Source of the DNA: JADGRB01 sp963835825
GTDB taxonomy: Bacteria; Myxococcota_A; Polyangia; Fen-1088
DNA: 64,000 nucleotides
Assembly: GCA_963835825.1 (NCBI GenBank)
Contig: CAWIGZ010000005.1
Span: forward strand, 463,799-527,798
Reading direction: 5' to 3'
The position numbers and the translations under genes were made by a program. Positions 8,028-17,568 of this stretch are shown here, in pieces; position 1 is the first letter of the stretch, and each line of letters begins with the position of its first letter. The notes beneath the pieces are model-generated. The model was given only the letters and a program-made list of their open reading frames with translations. It did no database searches and was not told the DNA's origin.

Positions 8028-8891
8028 ATGTTGCGAAGTTTGAAGGACCTCGAGCGTTACGCGGTGACAGCGACCGACGGAGATGTAGGCGCGGTCGTCA
8101 ACTTTCTGTTGGACGACGAGCGATGGGTCGTTCGCTATCTGGTCGTCGAGACGGATGGAGCGTCAGGTCCGCGCGTCCTCATCTCACCGATCTCCTTTCG
8201 TCAGGTTGACTGGGCGACCCACACCTTCGGTCTGGCGTTGACCAGGGACAAGGTCAACCGCAGCCCGAACATCGACGCTGATAAGCCCGTTTCCCGTCAG
8301 CACGAGCGAGAGTACTTCGGCTATTACGGGTATCCCTACTACTGGGGATATTTGGCGCCTTGGGGTCCGAGCGCTTACCCAGCCTTGCTCGCTGTCGGCA
8401 GAACGAACGAGAAGTCCCCCGAGCGGTCCGACGAAAAAACCTCCGGAGACGTTCATCTCAGGAGCGCGAGTGAGGTCCGGGGATATCACATCCACGGCAG
8501 CGACGAGGCGATCGGGCACATTGACGATTTCATCGTCGACGACGAGAGCTGGGAAGTGCGTTATTTGGTGGTCGACACCAGAAAGTGGTGGTTCGGAAAA
8601 AAGGTCCTCATCGCACCCCACTGGGCCAGCCGGGTCAGCTGGGACGAGCGACAGGTCTACGTCGACCTATCTCGAGACGCGATCAAGAAGAGCCCTGAAT
8701 GGAATCCGACGATCGGGGTCAACAGGGAGCTCGAGACTCGGCTGTACGATTATTACGGGCGTCCAGCGTATTGGTTTACCGACGCTGCCGGAAAGCCAGT
8801 GTTCGGCTCGGGGGGAACGACGGCCACGGAGACCGGTGGGCCGCACGGCCGTCCGGGCGTTGCGACGAGCAGCCCGGGGAAAGGCCGATAG
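8028..8891 (+). CDS. Double PRC-barrel domain protein
   Basis: 287 residues with two PRC-barrel domains, at about 1-80 and 145-230. Each has the signature of a G-x-x-G-x-V/I-x-D-F-L/I strand followed by W-V/E-V-R-Y-L-V-V. The linker is strikingly aromatic (YFGYYGYPYYWGYLAPW, about residues 97-113). The ATG at 8028 is preceded by AAAGGGAAAG. PRC-barrels are small scaffolds found in photosynthetic reaction-centre H subunits, RimM and stress proteins, and they often bind partner proteins or RNA. It is the first gene of an apparent operon with the glucoamylase (9-bp gap) and a sugar porter. The domain call is strong; the role is unknown. Confidence 0.85.
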   Translation: MLRSLKDLERYAVTATDGDVGAVVNFLLDDERWVVRYLVVETDGASGPRVLISPISFRQVDWATHTFGLALTRDKVNRSPNIDADKPVSRQHEREYFGYYGYPYYWGYLAPWGPSAYPALLAVGRTNEKSPERSDEKTSGDVHLRSASEVRGYHIHGSDEAIGHIDDFIVDDESWEVRYLVVDTRKWWFGKKVLIAPHWASRVSWDERQVYVDLSRDAIKKSPEWNPTIGVNRELETRLYDYYGRPAYWFTDAAGKPVFGSGGTTATETGGPHGRPGVATSSPGKGR

Positions 8892-8900
8892 GAAGAAGCT

Positions 8901-11372
8901 GTGGAGCGAGCCAAAGAGACTGGCGTGGACTCGTCGACCCGTGTCGCACCTGGCGGTCCCGGAAGTTCGGCGCGTTGGACCTCCAGCGCCAAGGCCGGGC
9001 TCGGTACGGCGCTCAGCCCGAAGAGCCGTGTCTGGTTCACGATGAGCCATGGAATTCTGAACGAGATCTATTACCCCAGCATCGATCAGGCCTGCGTCCG
9101 CGATCTCGGCTTGATCGTCACGGATGGGAACGGCCTCTTTTCGGAGGAGAAGCGCGACGCCGATTCGCGTGTCAACTGGTTGGCGGAGGGCGTTCCCGCG
9201 ATTCGCCTGGTGAACACCTGCCGGGAGGGTCGCTATCGGATCGAGAAGGAGACGGTCTGCGACTCAGACCGTGACGCCGTCTTGCAGAGCGTCCGCTTCA
9301 GCCCCCTGCGCGGTGCGCTGTCGACCTATCGGCTGCATGCTCTGCTCGCACCCCACCTCGGGAACCAGGGCGCCGACAACAGCGCCTGGGTGGAGGACTT
9401 CGAGGGGACGCCGCTCCTGTGTGCCCGCCGAAATGGAACGGCCCTCGCACTCGCCTGCTCCGCTGCGTGGGTGAAGCGGTCAGTGGGCTATGTCGGGTCC
9501 TCCGACAGCTGGCAGGACCTGAAGGCACACAAGAAAATGACCTGGGAATATACCCGGGCCGATCACGGCAATGTCGCGCTGGCCGGGGAGATCGACCTAA
9601 ATGCCTCACGGGGTGAGTTCGTCATGGCGCTGGGCTTCGGCCGCGACCCAGCCGAGGCGGCGCGAATCGCCATCGCCAGCCTTGGCGCCGGGTTCGACAA
9701 GGCCAAAGCGGATTATCTCGCCGGGTGGCGCAGCTGGACAAAGACCAACACTTCTCCGCAGAGAAAGCCTGTTCGACTCGGTGATCTGTCGCAGGTCAGC
9801 TTGGCCGTTCTTCGGGCGCACGAATCTAAGAAGGCGCCGGGCGGGCTCATCGCCAGCCTCTCCATCCCGTGGGGCTTCAGCAAGGGCGATAACGACCTTG
9901 GCGGGTACCACCTGGTCTGGTCGCGGGACATGGTCGAGACCGCTGGGGGCTTGCTGGCCGCGGGCGCGCACGACGATGTCCGCCGCGTCCTTTCCTACTT
10001 GAAGGCGACTCAGCAACCGGACGGTCACTGGTCGCAGAACATGTGGCTGGACGGCTCGCCGTATTGGAACGGAATCCAGATGGACGAGACGGCGCTGCCC
10101 GTCCTCCTCATCGACCTGGCCTTTCGCCAAAAGGCCCTGACGGAGGCCGACGTGGTGCAGCTGTGGGCCATGGTGCGGAGCGCCGCTGGTTACCTGGTGC
10201 GAAACGGCCCGGTCAGCCCGCAAGATCGGTGGGAGGAAGATCCTGGCTATTCGCCGTTTACGGTCGCAGCACTGGTCGCTGCGCTCCTGGCGGCGGCAGA
10301 TCTGGCGGATATGAGCCACGAAGCCGCCGTTGGAACCTACCTTCGCGAGATCGCCGACGTCTGGTACTCGTCCATCGACCGTTGGATGTACGCCTCTGCG
10401 ACGGATTGGTGCCAGCGGTTCGGTGTCAATGGATACTACGTCCGGATCGCCCCCAAGGAGACGGGCGAAGGCGTCTCCCGGTTCGAGAACAGTGTCCGGA
10501 TCAAGAATGTGGCGGCCTCGGAGGACGCGCTGGCCGCCATCCATCTGGTGAGCCCGGACGCTCTGGCGCTGGTTCGCTTCGGCCTACGCGCCGCGGACGA
10601 CCCACGCATGCGGGATACGACGAAGGTCATCGACGCCTTGCTCAAGGTCGAGACACCCACGGGGCCCACCTGGCATCGGTACAACGGCGATGGCTATGGC
10701 GAGCACGAGGACGGGTCGCCGTTCGACGGGACAGGCATCGGGCGTGGTTGGCCGTTGCTGACCGGGGAACGGGCCCACTACGAGTTGGCGCGCGGGCAGG
10801 TAGACCGTGCCAAGGGGCTCCTTGCAACGATGGAATCGTTTGCCAACGAGGGCGGCCTGATCTCGGAGCAGGTGTGGGACTCGCCGGACATCGCCGCCCA
10901 CGACCTCCACCTCGGACGGCCATCAGGCTCGGCGATGCCGCTCGTATGGGCGCACGCCGAGTACCTCAAGCTGCGGCGATCTTTGGAAAGTGGGAGCATT
11001 TTCGATCTGCCCCCGCAGACCGTTCGCCGGTACCTCACTGACCATATCGAGTCCCCCCGAATGGTCTGGCGGTTCAACCACAAGATTCGCTCGCTGCCGT
11101 CGGGGAAGATGCTGCGCATCGAAACCTTGACGCCCGCCGTAGTTCATTGGAGCGCCGACGAGTGGTGCACCATCCACGACGCGACGACCCGGGACACAGG
11201 GCTGGGAGTCCACACCGCTGATCTGGAGGTCGGGAAGTTGCCCGGCGGGACTCGGATCGACTTCACGTTTCATTGGCTCGACGCCGGGTCCTGGGAAGGC
11301 GTCAATTTTTCGGTGGGGATCGACGCCGTCCCGAACAAGGTTCGTCCATCCGCGCAAGATGGCGGGCGGTGA
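8901..11372 (+). CDS. Glycoside hydrolase family 15 glucoamylase-like enzyme
   Basis: 823 residues. An N-terminal beta-sandwich (about 25-270) is followed by an (alpha/alpha)6 barrel (about 290-690) and a C-terminal extension. The catalytic pair of GH15 enzymes is recognisable: the general acid in RWEEDPGYSPFT (about residue 445) and the general base in SEQVWD (about 655). It releases glucose from the non-reducing ends of alpha-glucans or related oligosaccharides. No signal peptide is visible, so a cytoplasmic location is likely. The GTG at 8901 has GGAAG seven bases upstream. Its stop overlaps the transporter start by GTGA, suggesting that the released or imported sugar is handled by that porter. 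Confidence 0.92.
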   Translation: MERAKETGVDSSTRVAPGGPGSSARWTSSAKAGLGTALSPKSRVWFTMSHGILNEIYYPSIDQACVRDLGLIVTDGNGLFSEEKRDADSRVNWLAEGVPAIRLVNTCREGRYRIEKETVCDSDRDAVLQSVRFSPLRGALSTYRLHALLAPHLGNQGADNSAWVEDFEGTPLLCARRNGTALALACSAAWVKRSVGYVGSSDSWQDLKAHKKMTWEYTRADHGNVALAGEIDLNASRGEFVMALGFGRDPAEAARIAIASLGAGFDKAKADYLAGWRSWTKTNTSPQRKPVRLGDLSQVSLAVLRAHESKKAPGGLIASLSIPWGFSKGDNDLGGYHLVWSRDMVETAGGLLAAGAHDDVRRVLSYLKATQQPDGHWSQNMWLDGSPYWNGIQMDETALPVLLIDLAFRQKALTEADVVQLWAMVRSAAGYLVRNGPVSPQDRWEEDPGYSPFTVAALVAALLAAADLADMSHEAAVGTYLREIADVWYSSIDRWMYASATDWCQRFGVNGYYVRIAPKETGEGVSRFENSVRIKNVAASEDALAAIHLVSPDALALVRFGLRAADDPRMRDTTKVIDALLKVETPTGPTWHRYNGDGYGEHEDGSPFDGTGIGRGWPLLTGERAHYELARGQVDRAKGLLATMESFANEGGLISEQVWDSPDIAAHDLHLGRPSGSAMPLVWAHAEYLKLRRSLESGSIFDLPPQTVRRYLTDHIESPRMVWRFNHKIRSLPSGKMLRIETLTPAVVHWSADEWCTIHDATTRDTGLGVHTADLEVGKLPGGTRIDFTFHWLDAGSWEGVNFSVGIDAVPNKVRPSAQDGGR

Positions 11373-12739
11373 ACCACGGGATCAAGAGCGCCGGAAGGCG
11401 ATTCGTGTATTTGGCCACCGCCGTCTCGGCGCTGGGTGGCTTGCTCTTTGGCTACGACGTCGGGGTCATCTCCGGCGCCATCCTGTTCATCAAAAAGACC
11501 TTCTCGCTCTCCCCGGGGCTCGAGGAGATCGTGGTCAGCTCCGTCTTGCTCGGATCACTGGTCGGAGCGGCCGTTGGGGGCGTCCTCGCCGATCGACTCG
11601 GGCGACGGAAATTGTTGATCGGCACCGCGCTGGTATTTGGCGCGGGTGCGATCGGGGCGGCCGTCGCGCCAGGGACAGGTTGGCTGGTGGTCGCCAGGGT
11701 CGTCGCAGGCGCCGCCATCGGCGTCGCTTCGTTCGTCGCGCCGCTCTACATCTCCGAGATCGCTCCAGTCGAGATTCGCGGCAAGCTCGTCTCGATCAAT
11801 CAAGTCGCCCTCACGAGCGGGATCGTGATTTCCTACGGTATCGACTACGCCTTCGCCGGAGCGCAGGCATGGCGTTGGATGTTCGCGCTGGCCGTCGTCC
11901 CGGCGGCCGCATTTTGCACCGGTCTGTTCTTCATCCCCAACAGCCCCCGGTGGCTCCTCGGACGCGGCCATGAGGATCGAGCCCGGGCCGTCCTGGAGCA
12001 GATCCGGGACCCCGAAAGGGTTGAAGGTGAGCTGACCGAGATTCGCGGGGGTCTGACGCAGCAGAAGGGGCACTGGTCCGAGCTCCTGAGCCCATTGTTG
12101 CGACCCCCCATGATTGTGGGCGTGGGGCTCGCGATCGCCCAGCAGATCACCGGGATCAACACGGTGATCTACTACGCGCCGACCATCTTCAAGTTCGCAG
12201 GCCTCTCCTCCGCATCGGTGGCCATCCTGGCCAGTGTCGGGGTGGGCGCGGTCAATCTTCTCCTGACGCTGGTGGCCATGCAGCTGATCGACCGGGTGGG
12301 GCGCCGCCCGCTGCTGCTGGCCAGTCTGGCCGGGATGGCGCTCAGCCTCTTCGCGCTGGGGCTGGCGTTTTCCCTTCCTCGGCTGGCCGGCAGTCTGGGA
12401 TGGATTGCAGTGACTGGTCTCATGGTCTACGTCGGTTCTTTCGCGGTCGGCCTCGGACCCGTCTTCTGGCTTCTCCTCTCGGAGATCTATCCGTTGCGCA
12501 TCCGCGGCCGGGCGATGAGCGTAGCGACGGTCGTCAACTGGGGCGCCAACCTGCTCGTGGCGTCGTCATTCTTGACGCTCACCCACTCATTGGGCCAGGC
12601 CTGGACCTTCTGGTCCTACGCCGCCGTCAGCGTGGCAGCGTGGATATTTGCCTTCTTCCTCGTGCCCGAAACCAAGGGCCGCAGCCTCGAGGAAATCGAA
12701 GCGCACTGGAGGGACGGGAAGCCCGCCAGAGACTTGTAA
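11369..12739 (+). CDS. MFS sugar porter (sugar:H+ symporter family)
   Basis: 456 residues with twelve predicted transmembrane helices. Sugar-porter signatures are present: GYDVGVISGA after TM1, RLGRR between TM2 and TM3, QQITGINTVIYYAP in TM7, DRVGRRPLL in the second half, and PETKGRSLEEIE at the C-terminus. It should import a hexose or pentose with protons, like XylE/GalP. The GTG at 11369 overlaps the glucoamylase stop (GTGA). The frame is open further upstream, but that part overlaps the glucoamylase and lies outside the family's usual length. Confidence 0.92.
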   Translation: MNHGIKSAGRRFVYLATAVSALGGLLFGYDVGVISGAILFIKKTFSLSPGLEEIVVSSVLLGSLVGAAVGGVLADRLGRRKLLIGTALVFGAGAIGAAVAPGTGWLVVARVVAGAAIGVASFVAPLYISEIAPVEIRGKLVSINQVALTSGIVISYGIDYAFAGAQAWRWMFALAVVPAAAFCTGLFFIPNSPRWLLGRGHEDRARAVLEQIRDPERVEGELTEIRGGLTQQKGHWSELLSPLLRPPMIVGVGLAIAQQITGINTVIYYAPTIFKFAGLSSASVAILASVGVGAVNLLLTLVAMQLIDRVGRRPLLLASLAGMALSLFALGLAFSLPRLAGSLGWIAVTGLMVYVGSFAVGLGPVFWLLLSEIYPLRIRGRAMSVATVVNWGANLLVASSFLTLTHSLGQAWTFWSYAAVSVAAWIFAFFLVPETKGRSLEEIEAHWRDGKPARDL

Positions 12740-12854
12740 CACTCTGCCCCTGCGATGGGTGCGCGCCATCGAGAGCGAGGACACAAAGCCTGCGCGCGCT
12801 GGCAGTGTCGTTGTCGGTTCGGATTAATGATCGAGGAACCAGATTGCGTCTGAC
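12740..12854. other. Short intergenic spacer after the sugar-porter operon
   Basis: 115 bases between the porter stop and the next possible small gene. I see no convincing terminator hairpin or promoter. Confidence 0.3.
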
Positions 12855-13118
12855 ATGGATCGTGCCCAGGTTGTAACCATGAATGACTCGCGGACAATGA
12901 GTAAAAGTCAGCGGCTCGACGAGATCGGAAACGGCAAGCGAACCGCAATCATTATCGCCGCCGTTCTTGTGCTGGTCGCTCTGGGGGCGATACTGGCGTT
13001 CGCGTTCCGCGGAAGACACATCAGGCGGAATGCCGCCGCGATGGTCACCCCTGCGGGGGGGACGGTTGGACCCGCAGGAGCGGGCTCTGCCGCTGCGCCT
13101 GCACAGCCCAAGCATTGA
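12855..13118 (+). CDS. Small single-pass membrane protein, hypothetical
   Basis: 87 residues (79 if the second ATG at 12879, with AGG upstream, is used). The head is basic and polar. One strong transmembrane helix follows (AIIIAAVLVLVALGAILAFAF), then a Gly/Ala/Pro-rich tail ending AAPAQPKH. The layout fits a small inner-membrane protein with a disordered periplasmic tail. No family recognised. Confidence 0.45.
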   Translation: MDRAQVVTMNDSRTMSKSQRLDEIGNGKRTAIIIAAVLVLVALGAILAFAFRGRHIRRNAAAMVTPAGGTVGPAGAGSAAAPAQPKH

Positions 13119-13204
13119 ACACCGTCACCTAACGGAGATCAAGACGTGACGTGTGCCGCGACCACCCCGGTCGCCAGCGCGCAGTGTCATCGATGATCGG
13201 CGGT

Positions 13205-14683
13205 TTACAGTGCAGCCGGATCCTGTCGGTAGAACTGTTGCAGCTGGAGATAAAGCTCCGGATATTTCGATCGCAACTGGCGCGGCTTTTCGAAGAACGT
13301 CTCGGTCACCACGGCAAAGAATTCGGCCGGGCTGGTCGCTCCATAGCGGTCGATGATCGTGCGGTGATGCCGTTGCGTATCTCGCACGAGTCGATCGAAG
13401 TCGCGGCCCAGCACCCGCGTCCACGCGAGGTACATGGAGCGTCGGGGAAGGATCGGCGCGCCATCGCCGGCACCATCTTCTTGATCCAACTGGTGCGCGA
13501 ACTCGTGCAGCACGACGTTGTGTCCGTCGTGGATATCAGAGGCGCCCGACAGCACGCTGTCCCAGGCCAGGACCACCACGTCGCGCGTCCACGATTCACC
13601 TAGGCGGGCCTGCGGTTCTTCATCAGGGAGGCCGCTCGCCGCTCGGCCCCCGCCTGGCACGAGGTATGTCGAAGGATAGACCAGGATGGAGACGAGGCGC
13701 GGGAAGTAGTCCGTCTGGCGATGCAGAAGAAGAACGCAGGCCTGGGCGGCAATCGTGACTCGGATTTCCTCGGTGACCGACAGGCCGCCGCACCCTTCGA
13801 ATCGCTTCTCGGCGAGGAAGACCTGGACATCCGCCAGGAGCTCCTGCCGATCCTCGAGCGAAAGGCAGGCCGCGTAGGGGACGTTCTTTTCGATGACCGC
13901 TCGCCATGCATCTGGAAAGGCGCGGCGTCTGACCGCATCGCGCCGCCGACGTTTCAACCAGCCGAACATGGACGTGCCGCGACTGGGACGTGGCGCCCCC
14001 AGCGATTCGCGACCTCCATTTCCAAATCTGCGGAGGACCGAATCACCGCCACCAGCCAGAGTACCCGAAGGAAATTGTCCTTGCTGCAGCCCACCGAAGA
14101 GCTCGGTAACGTCTGGAAGGCCTCCAAGCTGGTGGGCTACCACCGCGGCACCCTCTTGGCAACCCATGAATCCCCGGGGACCTGCCGATAGTTGTCCAGC
14201 GCCAAACCGGGACCGGGACGGGATCATCACCCGATCTCTGACGATCTCCCCGCGGGCCACTCCATCGGCGATGGTCAGCCGACCCACGGCGACCGGCAGC
14301 TGAAACCGCCGCGGACCCGCGCTCCCTGGATTGAACCACAGCACTCCGTCGCGTGCCTCCTGCGCAGGGCGGTGGGAATGCCCGGATACGACGACGCGGA
14401 ATCCCCCTGCGACCGGATCGAGATCCAGCTCCTTGACGTCGTGGATCACGTAGATGAGCAGCCCCTCCGCGTCGACGACTTCGGTGTTCGCGATCGCTTT
14501 CGCCCAGGCGCCGTGATCGTTGTTGCCGCGCACCACCGTCACGGGAGCCAGCTCCGCCAGGGCGACGAGCACCTCCGGCGATCCCACGTCACCTGCGTGA
14601 ATGATCCGATCCGAGCCTTCGAGCGCAGTCAGCGCCTCGGGTCGTAGCAGCCCATGGGTGTCCGAGACAACGCCGATGATCAT
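13205..14683 (-). CDS. YfcE/MJ0936-type metallophosphoesterase fused in frame to an MtfA (M90) metallopeptidase
   Basis: One open frame of about 492 residues from the ATG at 14683. Residues 1-153 are a calcineurin-like phosphoesterase: GVVSDTHG, HAGDV, RGNNDHG, SGHSHRP and FNPGSAGPRR. Residues ~239-492 are MtfA, beginning MFGWLKRRRRD, with the zinc motif HEFAHQLDQEDG (about 393-404) and FFAVVTETFF. The ~85-residue joint (about 154-238) is low-complexity and looks like translated spacer. No Shine-Dalgarno is seen before the internal ATG at 13969, so a genuine fusion is possible; a lost stop codon between two adjacent genes is the alternative. E. coli MtfA cleaves peptides and titrates the repressor Mlc. 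Confidence 0.75.
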   Translation of the reverse strand: MIIGVVSDTHGLLRPEALTALEGSDRIIHAGDVGSPEVLVALAELAPVTVVRGNNDHGAWAKAIANTEVVDAEGLLIYVIHDVKELDLDPVAGGFRVVVSGHSHRPAQEARDGVLWFNPGSAGPRRFQLPVAVGRLTIADGVARGEIVRDRVMIPSRSRFGAGQLSAGPRGFMGCQEGAAVVAHQLGGLPDVTELFGGLQQGQFPSGTLAGGGDSVLRRFGNGGRESLGAPRPSRGTSMFGWLKRRRRDAVRRRAFPDAWRAVIEKNVPYAACLSLEDRQELLADVQVFLAEKRFEGCGGLSVTEEIRVTIAAQACVLLLHRQTDYFPRLVSILVYPSTYLVPGGGRAASGLPDEEPQARLGESWTRDVVVLAWDSVLSGASDIHDGHNVVLHEFAHQLDQEDGAGDGAPILPRRSMYLAWTRVLGRDFDRLVRDTQRHHRTIIDRYGATSPAEFFAVVTETFFEKPRQLRSKYPELYLQLQQFYRQDPAAL

Positions 14684-14830
14684 GGCGAGCGCTGGGACGA
14701 TAGCATCCGCTGCCGAGGGCCCGCCTGGTAGCCTTGCCCGTTCATGTTCATCGGACACTTACGGCCTCGGCCTGGCCGCCGGCGAGCCCCGCCTGCCGGC
14801 GGCCGTCGCGGCCGCGACGCCGCCAGCGGT

Positions 14831-15205
14831 TCAGCGCGGGTCGGCGGCGAGGACGAACGGGCGCAGGCGGTGACCGTCGGGATCGGCGACCACGAACGTG
14901 AACCCGAAGTCCATGCGGGTCGGCTCCTGCATGACCTCCAGGCCGAGCCTGGTCCAGGCCGCATAGGTCGTGCGCACGGCCGTTTCGTCGGGCAGTGAAA
15001 ATGAGAGCTCGACGCCACCCGCGGGCCGCGGGACCGGCTCCATCCCGTCCGCCGCCCACAGCCCCACCTTGAAACCGGTTGGCAGCACGTAGAGCACGAA
15101 GGTCGGGGAATTCTCGACCGGCTTGACGCCCAGGAGCTGGTCGTAGATCTCGGCGCTCCGGCGCGGGTCCTTCACGGCGAGCAGCAAATAGTTGAGGTCG
15201 GGCAT
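14831..15205 (-). CDS. VOC (glyoxalase/bleomycin-resistance) family protein
   Basis: 124 residues starting at the ATG at 15205, preceded by a strong GGAGAG. It shows the two beta-alpha-beta-beta-beta modules of the vicinal oxygen chelate fold: LNYLLLAVKDPRRSAEIYDQLLG at the N-terminus and FVVADPDGHRLRPF at the C-terminus. It is a single-domain protein that would work as a dimer. It lies 47 bases downstream of a WYL regulator on the same strand, a pairing often seen when the regulator controls the VOC gene. Substrate unknown. Confidence 0.88.
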   Translation of the reverse strand: MPDLNYLLLAVKDPRRSAEIYDQLLGVKPVENSPTFVLYVLPTGFKVGLWAADGMEPVPRPAGGVELSFSLPDETAVRTTYAAWTRLGLEVMQEPTRMDFGFTFVVADPDGHRLRPFVLAADPR

Positions 15206-15252
15206 GGTGTCTCTCCTTTCGGTTTGTGGAGACACCCTAGCGGGAGGCCGTG

Positions 15253-15981
15253 TCAGTTCTTGTCAGCAGCGGACCTAGCGTCGGACCGGGACTGGGCCGG
15301 CGACTGGTCCTGGCCCTGCCGCCACTCCGCCAGCAGGGCGGCGCGTCCGCGCGGGTAGCGGGCGGTGGTGACCTCGAGCTTCGTGACCCGGTCGAGGCGA
15401 AAGTGGCGAAAGCCCCGTCGTCTTTCGCACCAGGCGACGACCACGCGCGCGCGTTCGAAGAAACCGATCGCGAACGGCCAGATGGTGCGGGTCGTCCGGC
15501 GCCCGTCGGCGTCGCGGTAGGAGATCTCGAGCTTCTGCTCGTGGCGGATGGCCTCGCGGACCAGCCCCGTGTCGACCGTGTCGATGTGCGGCGTGGCGGG
15601 CCCGACCAGGAGGGTCGCGGCTTCCACCTCCCGGCGAAGAGCGTCGGGCAGCACGGCCGCGATCTTGGCCAGGGCGTCGCGACCGGCGGCCGCCAGCCCC
15701 CTGTCGTCCGAACGGAGCGCGACCCAACGAGAGCCGAGCACCAGCGCCTCCAGCTCCTCGACCGAGAACATCAGCGGCGGCAGCGTGAAGCCCGGGCGCA
15801 AGAGGTACCCGATCCCAGGCTCGCCTTCGATCCCCGCGCCCTGTCCGCGCAGGGTGGCGATGTCTCGATAGACCGTGCGGAGGGAGACCCTCAGCTCGGC
15901 CGCCAGCGTTGCGCCCAAGATCGGGCTGCGGTGGCGGCGCAGGATCTGCAACAAATCGAGGAGGCGTTCGGTTCGAGTCAT
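15253..15981 (-). CDS. YafY-type transcriptional regulator (HTH_11 + WYL domain)
   Basis: 242 residues. The N-terminal winged helix-turn-helix is at 1-60 (RTERLLDLLQILR; SLRTVYRDIATLR). A WYL domain follows (about 130-225), with the core KLEISYRDADG in place of the usual I/V-x-Y motif, and RVVVAWCERRRGFRHFRLDR. WYL domains sense ligands or nucleic acids and usually regulate neighbouring genes. The ATG at 15981 is supported by the family N-terminus MTRTERLLDLL; the longer open frame upstream is not conserved. Probable target: the adjacent VOC gene. Confidence 0.9.
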   Translation of the reverse strand: MTRTERLLDLLQILRRHRSPILGATLAAELRVSLRTVYRDIATLRGQGAGIEGEPGIGYLLRPGFTLPPLMFSVEELEALVLGSRWVALRSDDRGLAAAGRDALAKIAAVLPDALRREVEAATLLVGPATPHIDTVDTGLVREAIRHEQKLEISYRDADGRRTTRTIWPFAIGFFERARVVVAWCERRRGFRHFRLDRVTKLEVTTARYPRGRAALLAEWRQGQDQSPAQSRSDARSAADKN

Positions 15982-16208
15982 GTCGCCCGCCGTTCGCGGG
16001 CGGGCCGCCGATCGTAGCAATCTTCTGTCGCGATCGATCTGCTGCCCGTCCTCGCAATCACGCGACGGCATGCCGAGCGACCTGTAGCGCCAATCGGATG
16101 GCCTATACTCCTCACATTTCAGGCAAACCTTGAACCGGGATTCATTCCGTTCAGGGCGACGCCAGATCGCCCCAGGGCCCTTACCATTGACGACGAGAAG
16201 GAGACCGC

Positions 16209-16691
16209 ATGCCACGACCCAACGTCGGCGATCGCGCCCCGGACTTCACTCTGCCCGATGCGGAAGGGAGGCCCGTCCGTCTGAGCGAGCTCCTGTCGAA
16301 GAAGACGGTGGTGCTCTACTTTTATCCCAAGGACGAGACCCCTGGCTGCACCGTGGAGTCCTGCGCCTTCCGCGACGCCTACGACGCCTTTACGGCGGCG
16401 GGCGCCGAGGTGGTGGGGGTCAGCCGCGACGACGAGGCCTCGCACCAGCGATTTGCGACGCATCACAAGCTCCCCTTCGTCCTGGTCGCCGATCCGCAGG
16501 GCGGCGTTCACGATCTCTATGGAATCCGCAGCAGGCTGGGATTCCTGCGCGACCGGGTCACCTTCGTGATCGACCGCGGGGGGATCGTCCGTCACGTTTT
16601 CACGTCGATGATCGACATGCAGGGGCACGTGAAGAAGGCGCTGCCGATCGTGCACGCGCTGGTGGCGGGCCCCGAGCTGTCCGGTCGCTAG
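16209..16691 (+). CDS. bcp: Peroxiredoxin, BCP/PrxQ type
   Basis: 160 residues, full family length. Thioredoxin fold with the peroxidatic and resolving cysteines in TPGCTVESC (C47 and C52), the atypical 2-Cys arrangement of BCP. VTFVIDRGGIVRHVF is the conserved C-terminal strand pair. It reduces H2O2 and organic hydroperoxides using thioredoxin, in the cytoplasm. The ATG at 16209 has GAAGGAG upstream. It stands alone, divergent from the WYL regulator. Confidence 0.95.
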   Translation: MPRPNVGDRAPDFTLPDAEGRPVRLSELLSKKTVVLYFYPKDETPGCTVESCAFRDAYDAFTAAGAEVVGVSRDDEASHQRFATHHKLPFVLVADPQGGVHDLYGIRSRLGFLRDRVTFVIDRGGIVRHVFTSMIDMQGHVKKALPIVHALVAGPELSGR

Positions 16692-16753
16692 ACTGGCCGG
16701 CCGGCTTGTTGGCCGTCTTGTCCACCGTGTTGGCCCGCCCACCCACGAGCATC

Positions 16754-17403
16754 ATGCGAGCGGGGTGGCTGAAGTTGGCGCCAGCCACGGTGGCGGCACT
16801 CATCGCGTGCGCCCTTCCATTCGGTTGCAGTCTCAGATCCTCAAACTCAGGTTCCGGTCTTGACTTGATCGAAGGGCGCGCCCGCGCAGAGGCTCGCGAG
16901 GGCGTCGACGCCGGCAGGAAGGCCACACCGCCCCATGCTCATACCGATCTGGATGAGGTGGCCGAGCGAAAGGCTCGCAGGTCGCCTTTTCGTGGTTGGC
17001 GACTTTGGCCAAGCACGACAGCGAGGCTCTCGTCGTGACGTCTCGCGTTCCGTTCGTACTCCGCGAGGCTCGCAGCGGGGGGCACTGCAAGAACGCCATT
17101 CTCAAAGACGCCGAGCAGCTCCGGGCAGCTCTGAAGTGCCTCCTGGAAGATGCCACCCTTACGAAGGTCCTGAGGGCGAACTCAGCCCCACAGGGTGGTC
17201 CAGTTCCTCGAAAATACCTGCCGAACTGGGCCGAGAAGTGGACCAAGGATGTCGGCCCCGAGATTTATCCGATCGCGATCACCGTCGTCGGTGAACTGGC
17301 AAGCTGTGATTTCGTGATCCTCGCTGCGCCGGATGGCGTCCACGGTGTGTTCAAGCACGTCTCGCACGAAGCAACTGAACTGTGCGTGCGTGAGCTGCGC
17401 TAG
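16754..17403 (+). pseudogene. Lipoprotein, apparently frameshifted
   Basis: From the ATG at 16754 a signal peptide with a lipobox (CALPFGC) leads into a charged region rich in Glu/Arg/Ala (DLIEGRARAEAREG). This frame stops at 17038. A second frame, open from 16957 and used to 17403, carries the rest of what looks like the same protein (LATLAKHDSEALVVTSRVPF, a Cys-rich middle, and VGELASCDFVILAAPDGVHG). A single-base indel near 16960-16985 would join them into a ~215-residue lipoprotein. No family recognised. Confidence 0.45.
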
Positions 17404-17568
17404 CGTCCCAGAGGAACGGGGGCGTCGGGTGCAGGCTTGTCCCCGATCTGCGTACGCCCGAGTCCGCCGCGGAAGGAGGGAGACTCCGCTCACCGAGGTG
17501 GCGCCGACGGACAACCCATAGGGCGCCGGACTGTCGCGCCGTTCGTGCTCCGAGCGAGCACGATTCGC

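Noticed and set aside
7735..8043. 102-codon plus-strand frame before the PRC-barrel gene
   Set aside because: No ribosome-binding site, no recognisable fold, and it overlaps the well-supported start at 8028.
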